Assembly (NCBI RefSeq): GCF_951230155.1
Contig: NZ_CATNVD010000020.1
Location: forward strand, 36,296 to 100,295
Direction of reading: 5' to 3'
Length of the DNA: 64,000 bases
Source: Parablautia sp. Marseille-Q6255
GTDB lineage: Bacteria > Bacillota > Clostridia > Lachnospirales > Lachnospiraceae
Part shown: positions 38,601 to 47,600 of the stretch, in pieces
How the letters are laid out: the number at the start of each line of letters is the position of its first letter
How positions within the stretch are numbered: position 1 is the stretch's first letter
Notes under the pieces: model-generated
Told to the model about the DNA's origin: nothing
Database searches by the model: none
The model's input: only the letters and a program-made list of their open reading frames with translations
Translations under genes and position numbers: made by a program

Positions 38601-39404
38601 GTGAGAATCCTATTCTGGAATACAAATAGAAATAAAATAAATCAATATATTGCTGACTTAGTCCGGGATTATAATATTGATGTATTGATCATGGCAGAAT
38701 ATGAGGATGAGAGAGATGAATTAGAAAGTTTATTGCAATCATATAATAAGCCGTTAGTAGAATACAATACATTAGGATGCAATCGAATATCATTTTGGAG
38801 TAATTATGCTGATGTTGAGCCAGGAATACAGGATACATATTATTCTATACAAATTATAAGAAGAAAATGTATAGTGTGTTGTACACATCTATTTACAGAT
38901 CTACATGGAGATAGGAGTGAGGAGCGACTGGCAATTATCCAACAGATTATGCAGGAAATAAAAAAACTTGAGGTAGAAATAAATTCAAAAAAAACAATAA
39001 TAATAGGTGATCTTAATGAGATGCCATATGGGAGAGGTTGCTTAAATGCAAATGGATTTCATGGATTACCTGCGTTAAAAATGGAGGACAGTGCAACAAG
39101 ATCTGTTAATAATATAGAGTACAGAAAATTTTATAACCCCATGTGGAATTTATTGGGAGATTTTTCTTATCCACCCGGAACATATTATTTAAATCAAGCT
39201 AAACTGAATAGTCCTATGTGGTACATGTTAGATCAAGTAATTATAAGTCAAGAAATTATTCCGTATTTTAGAAAAGAAAGTTTGAAGATTATTACAACAT
39301 GTGGCTCGGCGGATTTAATGGATAAAAGCATGCATCCAAATAAGGAAATAAGTGACCATTTTCCAATAATGTGTGAAATAGATGAGGAGGTAAATACTAT
39401 ATGA
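38601..39404 (+). CDS. Endonuclease/exonuclease/phosphatase (EEP) family protein
   Basis: 267 residues, GTG start after GGAGAAG. The EEP catalytic set is in place: N7 in ILFWNTNRN, E33 in IMAEYED, the CCTHLF His strand, GDLNEMPYG (Asp and Asn near 137-139), LDQVIIS and the final SDHFPI Asp-His. EEP proteins cut nucleic acids or remove phosphates using a divalent metal. It lies 79 bp after the nuclease gene; a TATAAT at 38555 may give it its own promoter. Its stop overlaps the next start (ATGA). No signal peptide. Confidence 0.82.
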   Translation: MRILFWNTNRNKINQYIADLVRDYNIDVLIMAEYEDERDELESLLQSYNKPLVEYNTLGCNRISFWSNYADVEPGIQDTYYSIQIIRRKCIVCCTHLFTDLHGDRSEERLAIIQQIMQEIKKLEVEINSKKTIIIGDLNEMPYGRGCLNANGFHGLPALKMEDSATRSVNNIEYRKFYNPMWNLLGDFSYPPGTYYLNQAKLNSPMWYMLDQVIISQEIIPYFRKESLKIITTCGSADLMDKSMHPNKEISDHFPIMCEIDEEVNTI

Positions 39405-39967
39405 AAGAACAGGAATTTGTATTTGATTTAGTTGATAAATATCCACCAGAAATAGTGATAGGTAATTTATTGGAACAGATTGAAAGTGCTACGAGAGGGC
39501 ATGTTTGTGGAAAAATTCAAGAATATGATGGTGCCATTACATCGTATACAAAACAAGTTGGAGGATTTGGCGCAGCATTAAGTGCATTTCAGAAAGGTAC
39601 TGAAACAGTTCATGTTGACATTCAAGAAGATTTGGGTGAACAAGATTATGAAAATCATCGTTATGAAGTATTTTTGAGTGCCAAAGGGTTAGAACATTAT
39701 AAGTATAGAATGATGTTTGTAGATTATGGAACAGTTTCATATCCAGTGACAATAGTCATGAATGAGGATCTAGCTGTTGAATATACTGGAAAAAGAATAA
39801 CAAATTTTAGTGTTGAATCAATGAGAGAACTCGAGGACATGATGAATCGAATCTTAAGTTGTAAAACTATGTTAACACTCATTCAAAATTTAATAAATGA
39901 GTCTATAAGACAAGAAAATAAGAGTAGTTCATCGGAAACTATTGAAACAGTAGAGTCTGACGATTAG
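39401..39967 (+). CDS. Unknown 188-residue protein coupled to the EEP protein
   Basis: Starts 4 bp inside the EEP gene (ATGA overlap). I do not recognise the family. Visible parts: an N-terminal EFVFDLVDKYPPEIVIGNLL helix region, a beta-rich middle with YEVFLSAKGLEHYKYRMMF and YPVTIVMNEDLAVEY, a helical end and a Ser/Glu-rich tail. No signal peptide or membrane segment. Close coupling suggests a complex, an immunity factor or a sensor for the EEP enzyme; none is shown by sequence. Confidence 0.75.
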   Translation: MKEQEFVFDLVDKYPPEIVIGNLLEQIESATRGHVCGKIQEYDGAITSYTKQVGGFGAALSAFQKGTETVHVDIQEDLGEQDYENHRYEVFLSAKGLEHYKYRMMFVDYGTVSYPVTIVMNEDLAVEYTGKRITNFSVESMRELEDMMNRILSCKTMLTLIQNLINESIRQENKSSSSETIETVESDD

Positions 39968-39994
39968 TGATAACACCATGATAACAAAATCTCC
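39967..39994 (+). repeat. Inner direct repeat, right copy
   Basis: GTGATAACACCATGATAACA then AAATCTCC, starting at the last base of the preceding stop codon. Partner of 33039-33066. Confidence 0.7.
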
Positions 39995-40087
39995 CCAAAC
40001 CACACGGACACAGTGGAAAATCCGCATTTTCCTGCACAAAATGAACGGAAAATAACCATTTAGCCTCTGCAACACACCATTCTGATA

Positions 40088-40143
40088 CCGTGAAGGTGGT
40101 AGAACAGTAGGTTCAGGCCGTGTTGCTTCCATCATCGAGTAAG
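40088..40143 (+). repeat. Right attachment-like repeat (copy of tuf 3' end)
   Basis: Matches 32797-32852 with one mismatch and even repeats the tuf stop codon. It has no start or RBS, so it is not a gene. The following 100 bp match the tuf downstream region less exactly. Confidence 0.9.
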
Positions 40144-40207
40144 CATTGATAATTAGAATAAAATATAGCGTTATCGCAAGATAACTTTGAGTCCAAGTGT
40201 AAGATTG

Positions 40208-40236
40208 CCCGTAGAACTTCGGTTCTGCGGGTTTTT
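40208..40236 (+). terminator. tuf terminator (right copy)
   Basis: CCCGTAGAAC-TTCG-GTTCTGCGGG followed by TTTTT, identical to 32922-32950. Between here and the next promoter (40237-40419) I see nothing else. Confidence 0.95.
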
Positions 40237-40419
40237 CTGTTGTGTGGAAACAGCTGGATCTGGAAATAGAATATAGTATGGCATGGAGTTTGACAGGAGC
40301 AGTATGCAGTAGCTGGAAAATGAGAGTTAGAATGTAGTTTGAATTATATATATATTTTCAAAAATATATCAAATTTATTTGAAAAAATAAAACATAAGCG
40401 AATATTTGCTAAAATAAAG

Positions 40420-40448
40420 TTGCCAATTTCCCATTGATTCGATATAAT
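40420..40448 (+). promoter_or_regulatory. Promoter of the pilin-like protein gene
   Basis: -35 TTGCCA at 40420-40425, 17-bp spacer, -10 TATAAT at 40443-40448. Confidence 0.75.
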
Positions 40449-40503
40449 TTCTTTAAGTATTCAAAACAGATCGTGAAAGTTGTGATACGAAAGGAGAGGC
40501 GAA

Positions 40504-43194
40504 ATGGGAAAAGGCAGATTACGATGGAAAGGGGCAGGGATAACGGTTCTGGCAGCCGTTTTACTTTTGCACAGCAGCCCGCCCGGGGCGCTGCAGTATG
40601 CTTTTGCACAGGAGGAAGAGCAGGATTTGCTGGACCTGACCAGACAGGAGCTTCAGGCAGAGGAGAGCGATGCAGTGTATGCCCACCTGAAAATCGGCGA
40701 CTGGCTGGATTATGGGGACTATGGGATCGAGCGTGCAGATATTCCCGGAACGGACTATTTTTTCTATATTACGACAGAGGATGATGCGGGCAACAGGATT
40801 AATGACAGCCAGCTCGCCTACTGTGTGCAGTCTTATTTTCTGACGCCGCTTCCGGGCGATCACAGCGCAGAGATGACGGACAATGTCTCATCTATAGGAG
40901 AAAAAGAGAATCTTCAGAAGATTTTTTATTATGGCTATGGCGGAGCAGGCTATGATGGAGAGGAATTTGAGGAGTTTCTCGCACAGACGGATAATGAGTA
41001 TTATGAAAAAGTGTACTGCAGTCTTGGTGAAGCTGCCAGGGAGGAGCTGAGCTATATTCTGACGCACGGTGCAGCCAGCTATGCCTACTTTACAGACGGT
41101 ACGCCGCTGCAGGACTATCTGAAGCTGCAGTTTGAGATCAGGTATGGGGACAGCTGGGAGGAAGAGCTGGAACGATTCAAGGAGCAGGAGCTTGAGCTGG
41201 CAGGGATAAAAGACGGCGATATCAATCTGCTGGGCGCCACATACGGGATGAATCCCGTGGGGATCGCTCTGTCAAAAGCATGGTATGAACGGCTGATCGG
41301 CAGGGACAGCCCGCAGCTTGGCGTTACGTGCGATGGAGATGTCTATACGTTTCAGGGAAATGCAGAGAATGAACAATTGTCTTTGACGTTTTCTGTTCCA
41401 GAGAACTTTGTGTGTGAGCTTGAGAGGACGGATGGGAGTACGGAACTTATCCTGGCCGGAGAAGAACTGAGCGTTTATCCGACAGAACGGTTTTCTTTTG
41501 CTTATACGGGAGAGACCGTTTCCAGGGATCGGGGCGGTGTTGTGGCAGTTGAGCCTGCTGTGACCGGAGTCCTCTCCGGAACAGAAGCGGAGGCGTGGAA
41601 TCTCGTGCTGCTGCAGATGAGCAAGGGTACGGAAAAGACGATCAGCAAACGGCAGCAGGATATTGCAGCAGTATCTATGACAGATGCCGGCAGGCGGGAG
41701 CTTTCGTTTGCTGTCGGGACCAGGACGGGAGCTGTGACGGTGCAGATAAAGGATGACACGGGGGAGCCTGTGAAAGGAGCAGTGCTCGGCGTGTATTATG
41801 ATGAGCAGTGCAGCGCTGCGGTCTGTCAGAATGGGGAACCGGTCACCCTGATGACAGATAACGGAGGAAATGCATATCTGGAATTTGTGATTAATCAGGA
41901 GATTGCTGAGAATGACGGAAAACTGTATATAAAAGAAGTATCAGCGCCTGCGGGGAATGTCTCTGATGATACGGTGTATGAGGTGAGGGCAGACGAGGAT
42001 GTGAAGATTACCAGCGCGCGAAAGACGACATCTGTCAGAGGAACGGTAGAGATCGTACTGCCGGAGGAGATCGCCGCCCCGGAGGAGATAAACGCAGAAT
42101 TAGAGCAAAACGGCGAAGTGATCGATTCTAAAACTCTCACGGCGGAAAAGGGATGGAGCTATGCATGGGATGACCTGCCAGAATACGACGAAGAAGAGGC
42201 TGCTCCGTATGAGTATACAGTAAATGCTCTGGTGCCGGATGGGTATGTGGCTGAGAAGGAAAATGGACAGATCACAGTGCATGCGGCAGAGCCGGCGGAG
42301 ATTACGATCGAGGCGAACGTAAATCTGACCGGAAGGAAGCTAAAGGCAGGAGAGTTTTCCTTTGTATTGACACAGGTGACAGACCAGACCGGCGAGAGCG
42401 CTGTGCCGCAGGGGATGACAGATACGGCAGTCAATGAGGCAGATGGAACGGTCGTATTTGACGGGATTACGTGTCCGAAGCCGGGGATGTATTATTTTAA
42501 GGTCGCTCTGGCGCAGGAGGAAAACGATAATACCGCAGATGGCGGACAGGAGGAGCAGGAAAAGTTTTTTGTGGTACAGGCAGAAGTAAAAGCAGACCCG
42601 GATGACAGAGGCAGACTGACTGGTTATGTGACATACCCGGAGGGCAGACCGATATTTGAACAGACCTACGAGGCGTTAGGCAGTCTGGAGATTACGGGGA
42701 TCCGTGTTGTTCTGGAAAATGGAGAGCTGGAGGAGGGGCTTTTTACCTTTGAGCTTCGTGATGAGGAGGGCGCTGTGCTCCAGACAGTGACAAACAATGC
42801 AGAAGGCGACGTACGGTTTGCTCCGCTTGTATACACGCAGGCAGATATCGGCGCAGAATATGTCTATACGGTATCGCTGGCGGACACAGGGCAGAAGGAT
42901 ATGACCGTTGATCCGAAGACGTATACGATCAGGGTAAATGTAGAGGACAGCGACAGCAGCGACGGGACACTTGGGATTACGCAGGATTTGGAGGAGCTTG
43001 TATTTTGGGGCTCTTACCTGCAGACGGACACAGAGCCTCTGTCAGAGACAGAGACAGAGGCGCAGGTACAGACAGATTCACAGACGCAGACAGCCCGGAC
43101 GGATATAATATGGCTGCCTGTTGTGGCAGCCATCGCGGTGATCCTTATAGCAGGCGGATGGTTCATATGGAGAAAGAGGATGAAGCGTAAATAA
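40504..43194 (+). CDS. Surface protein with thioester-like N-terminal domain and pilin isopeptide (FctA-like) domains
   Basis: 896 residues, AAAGGAGAGG before the start. Signal peptide to about residue 36 (YAFAQEEEQ). An N-terminal region at about 40-250 resembles adhesin thioester domains (YCVQSYFLTPLPGD, FYYGYGGAGYD, ILTHGAASYAY), though the paired Gln is not clear. A Cna-B-like stretch (GAVTVQIKDDTGEPVKGAVL) follows. Two FctA/Spy0128-type domains are at about 600-810 (LKAGEFSFVLTQ, EEGLFTFELRDEEG). A Thr/Glu/Gln stalk, one membrane helix (WLPVVAAIAVILIAGGWFIW) and RKRMKRK end it. No LPxTG motif is found. Likely a membrane-anchored adhesin. Confidence 0.82.
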   Translation: MGKGRLRWKGAGITVLAAVLLLHSSPPGALQYAFAQEEEQDLLDLTRQELQAEESDAVYAHLKIGDWLDYGDYGIERADIPGTDYFFYITTEDDAGNRINDSQLAYCVQSYFLTPLPGDHSAEMTDNVSSIGEKENLQKIFYYGYGGAGYDGEEFEEFLAQTDNEYYEKVYCSLGEAAREELSYILTHGAASYAYFTDGTPLQDYLKLQFEIRYGDSWEEELERFKEQELELAGIKDGDINLLGATYGMNPVGIALSKAWYERLIGRDSPQLGVTCDGDVYTFQGNAENEQLSLTFSVPENFVCELERTDGSTELILAGEELSVYPTERFSFAYTGETVSRDRGGVVAVEPAVTGVLSGTEAEAWNLVLLQMSKGTEKTISKRQQDIAAVSMTDAGRRELSFAVGTRTGAVTVQIKDDTGEPVKGAVLGVYYDEQCSAAVCQNGEPVTLMTDNGGNAYLEFVINQEIAENDGKLYIKEVSAPAGNVSDDTVYEVRADEDVKITSARKTTSVRGTVEIVLPEEIAAPEEINAELEQNGEVIDSKTLTAEKGWSYAWDDLPEYDEEEAAPYEYTVNALVPDGYVAEKENGQITVHAAEPAEITIEANVNLTGRKLKAGEFSFVLTQVTDQTGESAVPQGMTDTAVNEADGTVVFDGITCPKPGMYYFKVALAQEENDNTADGGQEEQEKFFVVQAEVKADPDDRGRLTGYVTYPEGRPIFEQTYEALGSLEITGIRVVLENGELEEGLFTFELRDEEGAVLQTVTNNAEGDVRFAPLVYTQADIGAEYVYTVSLADTGQKDMTVDPKTYTIRVNVEDSDSSDGTLGITQDLEELVFWGSYLQTDTEPLSETETEAQVQTDSQTQTARTDIIWLPVVAAIAVILIAGGWFIWRKRMKRK

Positions 43195-43230
43195 AAACGC
43201 ATCTGAGTGATCCAAAGGGAGATATAGAAA

Positions 43231-43268
43231 ATCAGTGACGGACAGGTTGTCTTGTCACTGATTTTTTG
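43231..43268 (+). terminator. Terminator after the pilin-like gene
   Basis: ATCAGTGAC (43231-43239) pairs with GTCACTGAT (43254-43262), then TTTTTT. Confidence 0.9.
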
Positions 43269-43346
43269 CTGTTTCCCATAAGAGATGATTTGTGGTATGC
43301 TGTGTACGAATGTAAAAAATATTCATACAGATAAGGGGAACAGGAG

Positions 43347-44507
43347 ATGTATTTTTTGCGATGTAAGAAAAGAAAAAAGAGCGGCTGGCAGTCCGTGCAT
43401 ACTGCTTTTTGGCTGGCATTCCTTCTTTGTGTGGGGACGCTGTGGCCGGGAGCGTTTGCAGAGGCAGCTTCGGATGTGCAGGAGACAACATGGCAGGAGG
43501 AAGCAGCACAGGGAGTGGAAAAGGACTCCTGTCTGAAGATGCATATTCTGGATGTCGGACAGGGGCTTTCCCTGCTGTTTGAATCGGACGGCAGGTATCT
43601 GCTCTACGATGGGGGCGACAGAGATTATTCCTCCAAGGTGGTCAGTTACCTGAAGGAGCAGGGCGTTCGGACACTGGATATGGTGGTCGCTTCCCACTAT
43701 GATGCAGACCATTTAAACGGAGTAGTAGGTGCGCTGAATGTATTTGAGGTGCAGCAGGTGATGGCTCCGGATTATGAGACGGATACGAGAGTATATCAGT
43801 CATTCGTTAATATTCTTCAGGAAAAGGAGATCCCTGTTACGCGGCCGACTGTCGGAGAAACGTACGCACTTGGCAGTGCCGCAGTCACGGTGCTCTCTCC
43901 TGCCGGTGGAGATTATGCGGACGTCAATGATTATTCTGTAAGCCTGCGGATCACGTATGGGGATATATCGATTCTGGTGACGGGAGACGCGACGACACTT
44001 GCAGAGGAGGAAATGATAAGCAGTGGAGAGAATCTCGACAGCGATATTCTGGTAGCAGGGCATCACGGCAGTGAGAGCTCCAGCAGTGAAGCGTTTTTGC
44101 AGAGCGTATCGCCTTGTGTCGCCGTGATCAGCTGTGCGGCGAACAGCAGATATCATCACCCGTCCAGAGCAGTTATGGAGCGGCTTAAAGAAGCGGGAAT
44201 TCCTGTCCTTCGCACAGACAGGCAGGGAGATATGGTAGTGTCTACGGATGGAGCACAGATCTTTTACTCCACTGATCCGTGCACCGATTATTCAGACGGA
44301 GAAAGCGGCGCACAGCAGGGCGAAGCTGCGGCAGAAGGCGGAGGAGAGAAGCGGACGTACGTGCTGAATCTGAATTCAGAAAAATTTCATGATCCATCCT
44401 GCAGCAGTGTAGCAAAGATAGCAGAGCATAATTATGAAGAAATATATGAATCACGGGAGGCGCTGATCGCTATGGGGTACAGTCCGTGCGGAAACTGCAG
44501 ACCGTAG
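43347..44507 (+). CDS. Secreted metallo-beta-lactamase-fold hydrolase (ComEC/Rec2 C-terminal type)
   Basis: 386 residues; AAGGGG 8 bp before the ATG. A basic signal peptide ends at AFAEAAS. The MBL core follows: MHILDVGQGLSLLF, VASHYDADHLNGVVG (metal-binding HxxxDH), LVTGDA and DILVAGHHGS, as in the DNA-processing ComEC C-terminal domain. The last 50 residues form a small Cys domain, FHDPSCSSV...YSPCGNCRP, typical of these secreted proteins and possibly metal-binding. Probably an extracellular nuclease or phosphoesterase. Confidence 0.88.
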   Translation: MYFLRCKKRKKSGWQSVHTAFWLAFLLCVGTLWPGAFAEAASDVQETTWQEEAAQGVEKDSCLKMHILDVGQGLSLLFESDGRYLLYDGGDRDYSSKVVSYLKEQGVRTLDMVVASHYDADHLNGVVGALNVFEVQQVMAPDYETDTRVYQSFVNILQEKEIPVTRPTVGETYALGSAAVTVLSPAGGDYADVNDYSVSLRITYGDISILVTGDATTLAEEEMISSGENLDSDILVAGHHGSESSSSEAFLQSVSPCVAVISCAANSRYHHPSRAVMERLKEAGIPVLRTDRQGDMVVSTDGAQIFYSTDPCTDYSDGESGAQQGEAAAEGGGEKRTYVLNLNSEKFHDPSCSSVAKIAEHNYEEIYESREALIAMGYSPCGNCRP

Positions 44508-44667
44508 TGATGCAAAGAAAGGCGCAATATATTTTTATGTGTATGCCGCAGAATTCAAGGGTCAAATGATAGACATGCTGATAAGCGCATGTTAAAATAG
44601 AAAGAGTAGAGAGGGTTCGCCCGTTTGGAAAAACTCGGCGATTTTGTAATGTACAGGGAGGAAAATC

Positions 44668-47600
44668 ATGAAGTTATTGGATTATCTGAAAATTTGTAAA
44701 TCCAGTCCGCAAAAGGAGAAGGTCAAAAGAAAAGCCCTTTCCGTGCTGCTCTCGGCTACGGTACTGCTTGCCACAGGGCTGTCGGAAATGTCTGCGGGGA
44801 CAGCACACGTATATGCGGCGGAAACGCTGTCGTCGGAAACAGAGACAGCAGCGCAGACGGAGCAGCCTCAGACAGAACCCAAGACAGAAACATTGCCGTC
44901 GGAGACAGAGACAGCAGCGCAGACGGAGCAGCCTCAGACAGAACCCAAAACAGAAATGTTGCCGTCGGAGACAGAGACGGCAGCACAGACGGAGCAGTCT
45001 GAGACAGAACCCAAAACAGAAACATTGCCGTCGGAGACTGAGACAGAACCCAAGACAGAAGCACTGCCGCCGGAGACTGAGACAGAACCTAAAACAGAAA
45101 CACTGCCGTCAGAAACAGAGACAGCAGCGCAGACAGAGCAGTCGGAGTCTGTGTCAGAAGGAACATCACCGGAGAACGAATCTGAACCGGAGAGCGGATC
45201 TGAGCTACCGGAGGAAGAAACAGAGCTTTCGGCAGCAGTGCGTGAGTTTTTGGACTCAGTGAAAGCCCTGCCGGAGACGATTACGCAGGAAAATGCAGAA
45301 GAAGTGGAAAGACTTCTGGCAATTTGCGATGCTGCTTATCAGAAACTGACGAGGGAGGAGAAAGCTTTCCCGGAGGTAGTGGAGGCATTTGAGAAGGTAC
45401 AGGAGCTGCTTGACATAGTGGCTTATAAAACAGAGTACGGTGAACAGGTAACGATTGACGGGATTACCTATAAGTTTGATTTTGATACCGATACCAGGAC
45501 TGCGGCTTTAGATGATATCCTTGAGCCGGAGAAACAGACGGCAGTCAAAGTGCCGGAAAAGGTGACCTATCAGGGAGAAGAGTATACAGTCACGAAGAGC
45601 AAGCTGTCGTGGAGAAGCAGCAAGGGTTACCGCGACAATGTGACAGAGCTGATCCTGCCTGATACGATAACAGAAATCACCGGAAATTTCAGGCAGTTCA
45701 GGCAGTTAGAGTCTATTACGATACCGGGGAGCGTAAAGGCTTTCAAAGCGGACAATGCGTTTATGTATATGAATAAACTGAAGAAGATTATCTTCGGGGA
45801 AGGTGTGGAGGAAATTTCATCCGTCTATATGGTCGATAGCTGTACCAGCCTGACGACCATCCAGCTTCCAGACACCTTACGATTGATCGATAAACCGTCT
45901 GTATTTGCAGGTGCACCTGCGCTGACTCAGATCACTTTTCCGGAGGGGCTTCAGTTTGGCCAGAATGCGGTCAATATGTTCAAAGACTGTACAAGTCTGC
46001 AAAGCATTACGCTTCCTGCATCGGTCACGAAGATTCCTTCCAGCATGTTTAGCGGCTGTACTAATTTACAGAGTGTGCGGGCAAACGGAACGATCACGGA
46101 AGTCGGAAACTACGCGTTTTATGATTCAGACAACGATGCCGGATGCGAATTGCTGACAGAGATTCCTGATCTGAGTCAGGTGACCAGTATGGGCACATCA
46201 GCTTTTCGTAGCTGTAAGGGACTGAGAGATGTTTCTGTGAACCTTTCTTCTCTGACAGAGATCCCCGCTTATGCATTTACCTATACAAGTGCAAATATTA
46301 CTGCATTCAGTGAGAACCTGCAGTCAATCGGTAAATGGGCGCTGATCTATTGCAGTATTGCAGGTAATTCGGATGACGGGATGACGTTCACCTTCCCGGA
46401 GACTTTGACCTTTATTGATACGTATGCCTTTTATGCCGGTAATCTGCCGGAAATGGTAGTTCTGCCGGATACCATAACGCAGGTTGCAGCAAATGCGTTT
46501 AGCGACGTATCAGGCATCAGGGAATTCTGGATCGGCAGCGGTGTGACAGTGATCAACGAGGGGGCCTTTGTGGCAGAGGGCATTCAAAAGATTACGGTAA
46601 ATAACAGTAAGGACGCGCTGACTACTCCGGAAAACTTCCCTCAGGGAGTGGAGATTGAATATTTATTTGCTTCTATTGGCGAGGTAGGCGATACGATCTC
46701 GGACAGGGAGGGTGCGCCGACTTTGCAGGAGGCGGTCAATGACGCCGGCGAAGGCGAGACAATCACAATAGAAAAGGATGTAAAGCTTGCCGAAACACTG
46801 CATATTCTGAGTGGAAAGAATGTGACGATAACCTGTAAAGACACGTTCACAGTTTTAGGTGATTCGAAAGAGAAGATCAGGAATCTGATCGAGGTGGAGG
46901 CAGGGGCATCCGTAACGTTTGCCGGAAGCCTTGTTTTATCCGGCAGATATAACAGCAACAGTATCATTGCTGCAAAGGGACAGGTGACACTGACTGGAAA
47001 TGCAGCCGTAAGCAACGGAAGAATTGCGAATGGCTATACCGGTATTATTGATATTAGCGGTGCAAACGCAGGATTTACAATGAACGGCGGCACAGTGGAA
47101 AAGAACTCTGTGAACGGTCAGGCATGCGGAACGATCCGGGTAAGTGAGGGAGCATCCGTGCAGATACAGGGCGGTGCGATCCAGAATAACAAAATAGCCA
47201 GAGAAAATAATTTTAATTCCTCAGCGGGTATCCTGCTTCTGGGAAGCAGCAAGGGCAGTATGTCCGGAGGGACGATTTCCGGGAACAGTTCTTATCGGGG
47301 CAGCGCGATCATGCTCTGCGGCAGTTCTAATGAAGGGCATGCAGCGTTTACTTTGTCTGGCGGTACGGTTTCTGGAAACCACTGGGCAAAGGAGGAAATA
47401 GGGTTAAGCGGCGCAGGAGCCGTGTATATAGAAGGTGATGCAAGTTTTCAGATGAATGGAGGCAGTATCACGGGAAACAGCGGCGAAGTCGGAGGAGGCG
47501 TAGCCGTGGCTGATTCGGGTATCTACAGCAGTCCGTACAATACAGAGTTTGTCATGACCGGCGGTGAGATTTCGGGCAACAGTGCGGTGAGCGCAGGAGG

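Larger units (their letters stand above)
32797..40143. mobile_element. Integrated island at the 3' end of tuf, flanked by tuf-end repeats, no integrase seen
   Basis: The interval between two copies of the tuf 3' end (about 7.3 kb) is visibly richer in A+T than the neighbouring ribosomal and surface genes. It carries methylases, a restriction-like nuclease, Xre regulators, an IS3 remnant and a decayed gene, but no housekeeping gene. A nested pair of 28-bp direct repeats lies inside (33039, 39967). Both sides also carry the same downstream tuf terminator, so insertion kept tuf termination. The integrase is missing, so the island was either left behind by a larger element or is moved in trans. 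Confidence 0.8.

Noticed and set aside
40088..40143. Second, truncated tuf gene
   Set aside because: Only 56 bp of the 3' end plus the downstream terminator are present; it behaves as an attachment-type repeat and not a decayed gene.
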